Assembly: GCA_963792025.1 (NCBI GenBank)
Contig: CAWBUS010000007.1
Coordinates: 62,001-126,000 of the forward strand
Direction of reading: 5' to 3'
Length of the DNA stretch: 64,000 bases
DNA from: Ginsengibacter sp963792025
Lineage (GTDB): Bacteria; Bacteroidota; Bacteroidia; Chitinophagales; Chitinophagaceae
Below the pieces are notes generated by a model. It saw only the letters and a list, made by a program, of their open reading frames with translations, had not been told where the DNA came from and ran no database searches. Shown here in pieces: positions 63,885 through 64,000 of this stretch. The stretch's first letter is position 1. Each line of letters begins with the position of its first letter. The position numbers were made by a program, and so were the translations under genes.

Positions 63885-64000
63885 TTGGCAAAAAATAAAA
63901 CGCTTCAAACCGGGCAGGAATATCCGGAAAAAAATGAAGAAAAAACTGCTGAGAAAATTGTAAAGCTTTTACAAAACCAGATGCTTCGTTTATATGGGAA
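63885..64000 (+). CDS. Possible partial gene at right window edge
   Basis: From a TTG at 63885 the frame stays open to the edge (MAKNKTLQTGQEYPEKNEEK and then TAEKIVKLLQNQMLRLYG). The composition is protein-like, but too short to recognise. The start is a guess and the 3' end lies outside the window. Confidence 0.35.
   Translation, partial: MAKNKTLQTGQEYPEKNEEKTAEKIVKLLQNQMLRLYG

Overview
The window looks like a piece of a Bacteroidota chromosome, most probably Chitinophagaceae or a close relative. Pointers are the AT-rich intergenic DNA, a type IX secretion (gliding-type) C-terminal sorting domain with SprB-like repeats, CarboxypepD_reg-like proteins, a DUF6266 gene, an IS200-like RAYT, four-helix-bundle (S23-type) genes and the absence of clear Shine-Dalgarno sites. 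This is an inference from gene content; there is no rRNA or tRNA in the window.

Layout. (1) 1-8.7 kb, + strand: a pyruvate/ferredoxin block made of a GltD-like flavoprotein with two extra 4Fe-4S motifs, a 1218-residue pyruvate:ferredoxin oxidoreductase, a dihydroorotate-dehydrogenase-like protein, a PNPOx-like protein and a large conserved protein of unknown function; it ends at a strong hairpin. (2) 8.7-11.5 kb, - strand: pyruvate, phosphate dikinase. (3) 11.6-23.8 kb, - strand: a complex I operon nuoA-B-C-D-H-I-J-K-L-M-N with no nuoE, F or G. It is interrupted by a RAYT with REP-like palindromes between nuoM and nuoL, a four-helix-bundle gene between nuoJ and nuoK, and nine copies of one short repeat in its spacers. 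Together blocks 1-3 suggest pyruvate oxidation feeding reduced ferredoxin to an 11-subunit complex I (inference). (4) 24-32 kb: GH5 glycosidase, papain-like protease, a DUF433/PIN-like pair, a Tat-exported Nif3-like protein, a broken DUF6266 gene and a GDSL esterase divergent from a YbbA/YbbP-like ABC system. (5) 32-50 kb: SprB-repeat surface protein, a GST-P450 fusion, GntP permease with glycerate kinase, a GH30 glycosidase and two large membrane proteins. (6) 50-55.7 kb: MprF with a VirJ/AcvB-like hydrolase, a membrane ferredoxin protein and a lysoplasmalogenase. (7) 55.8-63.6 kb: an accessory, defence-like island.

The best candidate for an undescribed system is the last block. A two-gene operon on the - strand encodes a degenerate SIR2-like/TIR protein and an nSTAND1 ATPase with a membrane helix, long coiled coil and beta-sandwich tail. 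It converges on a + strand pair of a nucleoside-deoxyribosyltransferase-like protein and a patatin phospholipase; a second DUF433/PIN-like toxin-antitoxin pair sits between two copies of the deoxyribosyltransferase gene.

A caution applies to the whole window. At least twelve single-base frame disruptions can be placed by reading frames and family motifs (nuoD, nuoL, nuoM, nuoN, the esterase with three, the DUF6266 gene with two, and others), and every one is a surplus base, often in a homopolymer. This points to insertion-type sequencing error more than to real gene decay. Genes are given below at their reconstructed full extents.
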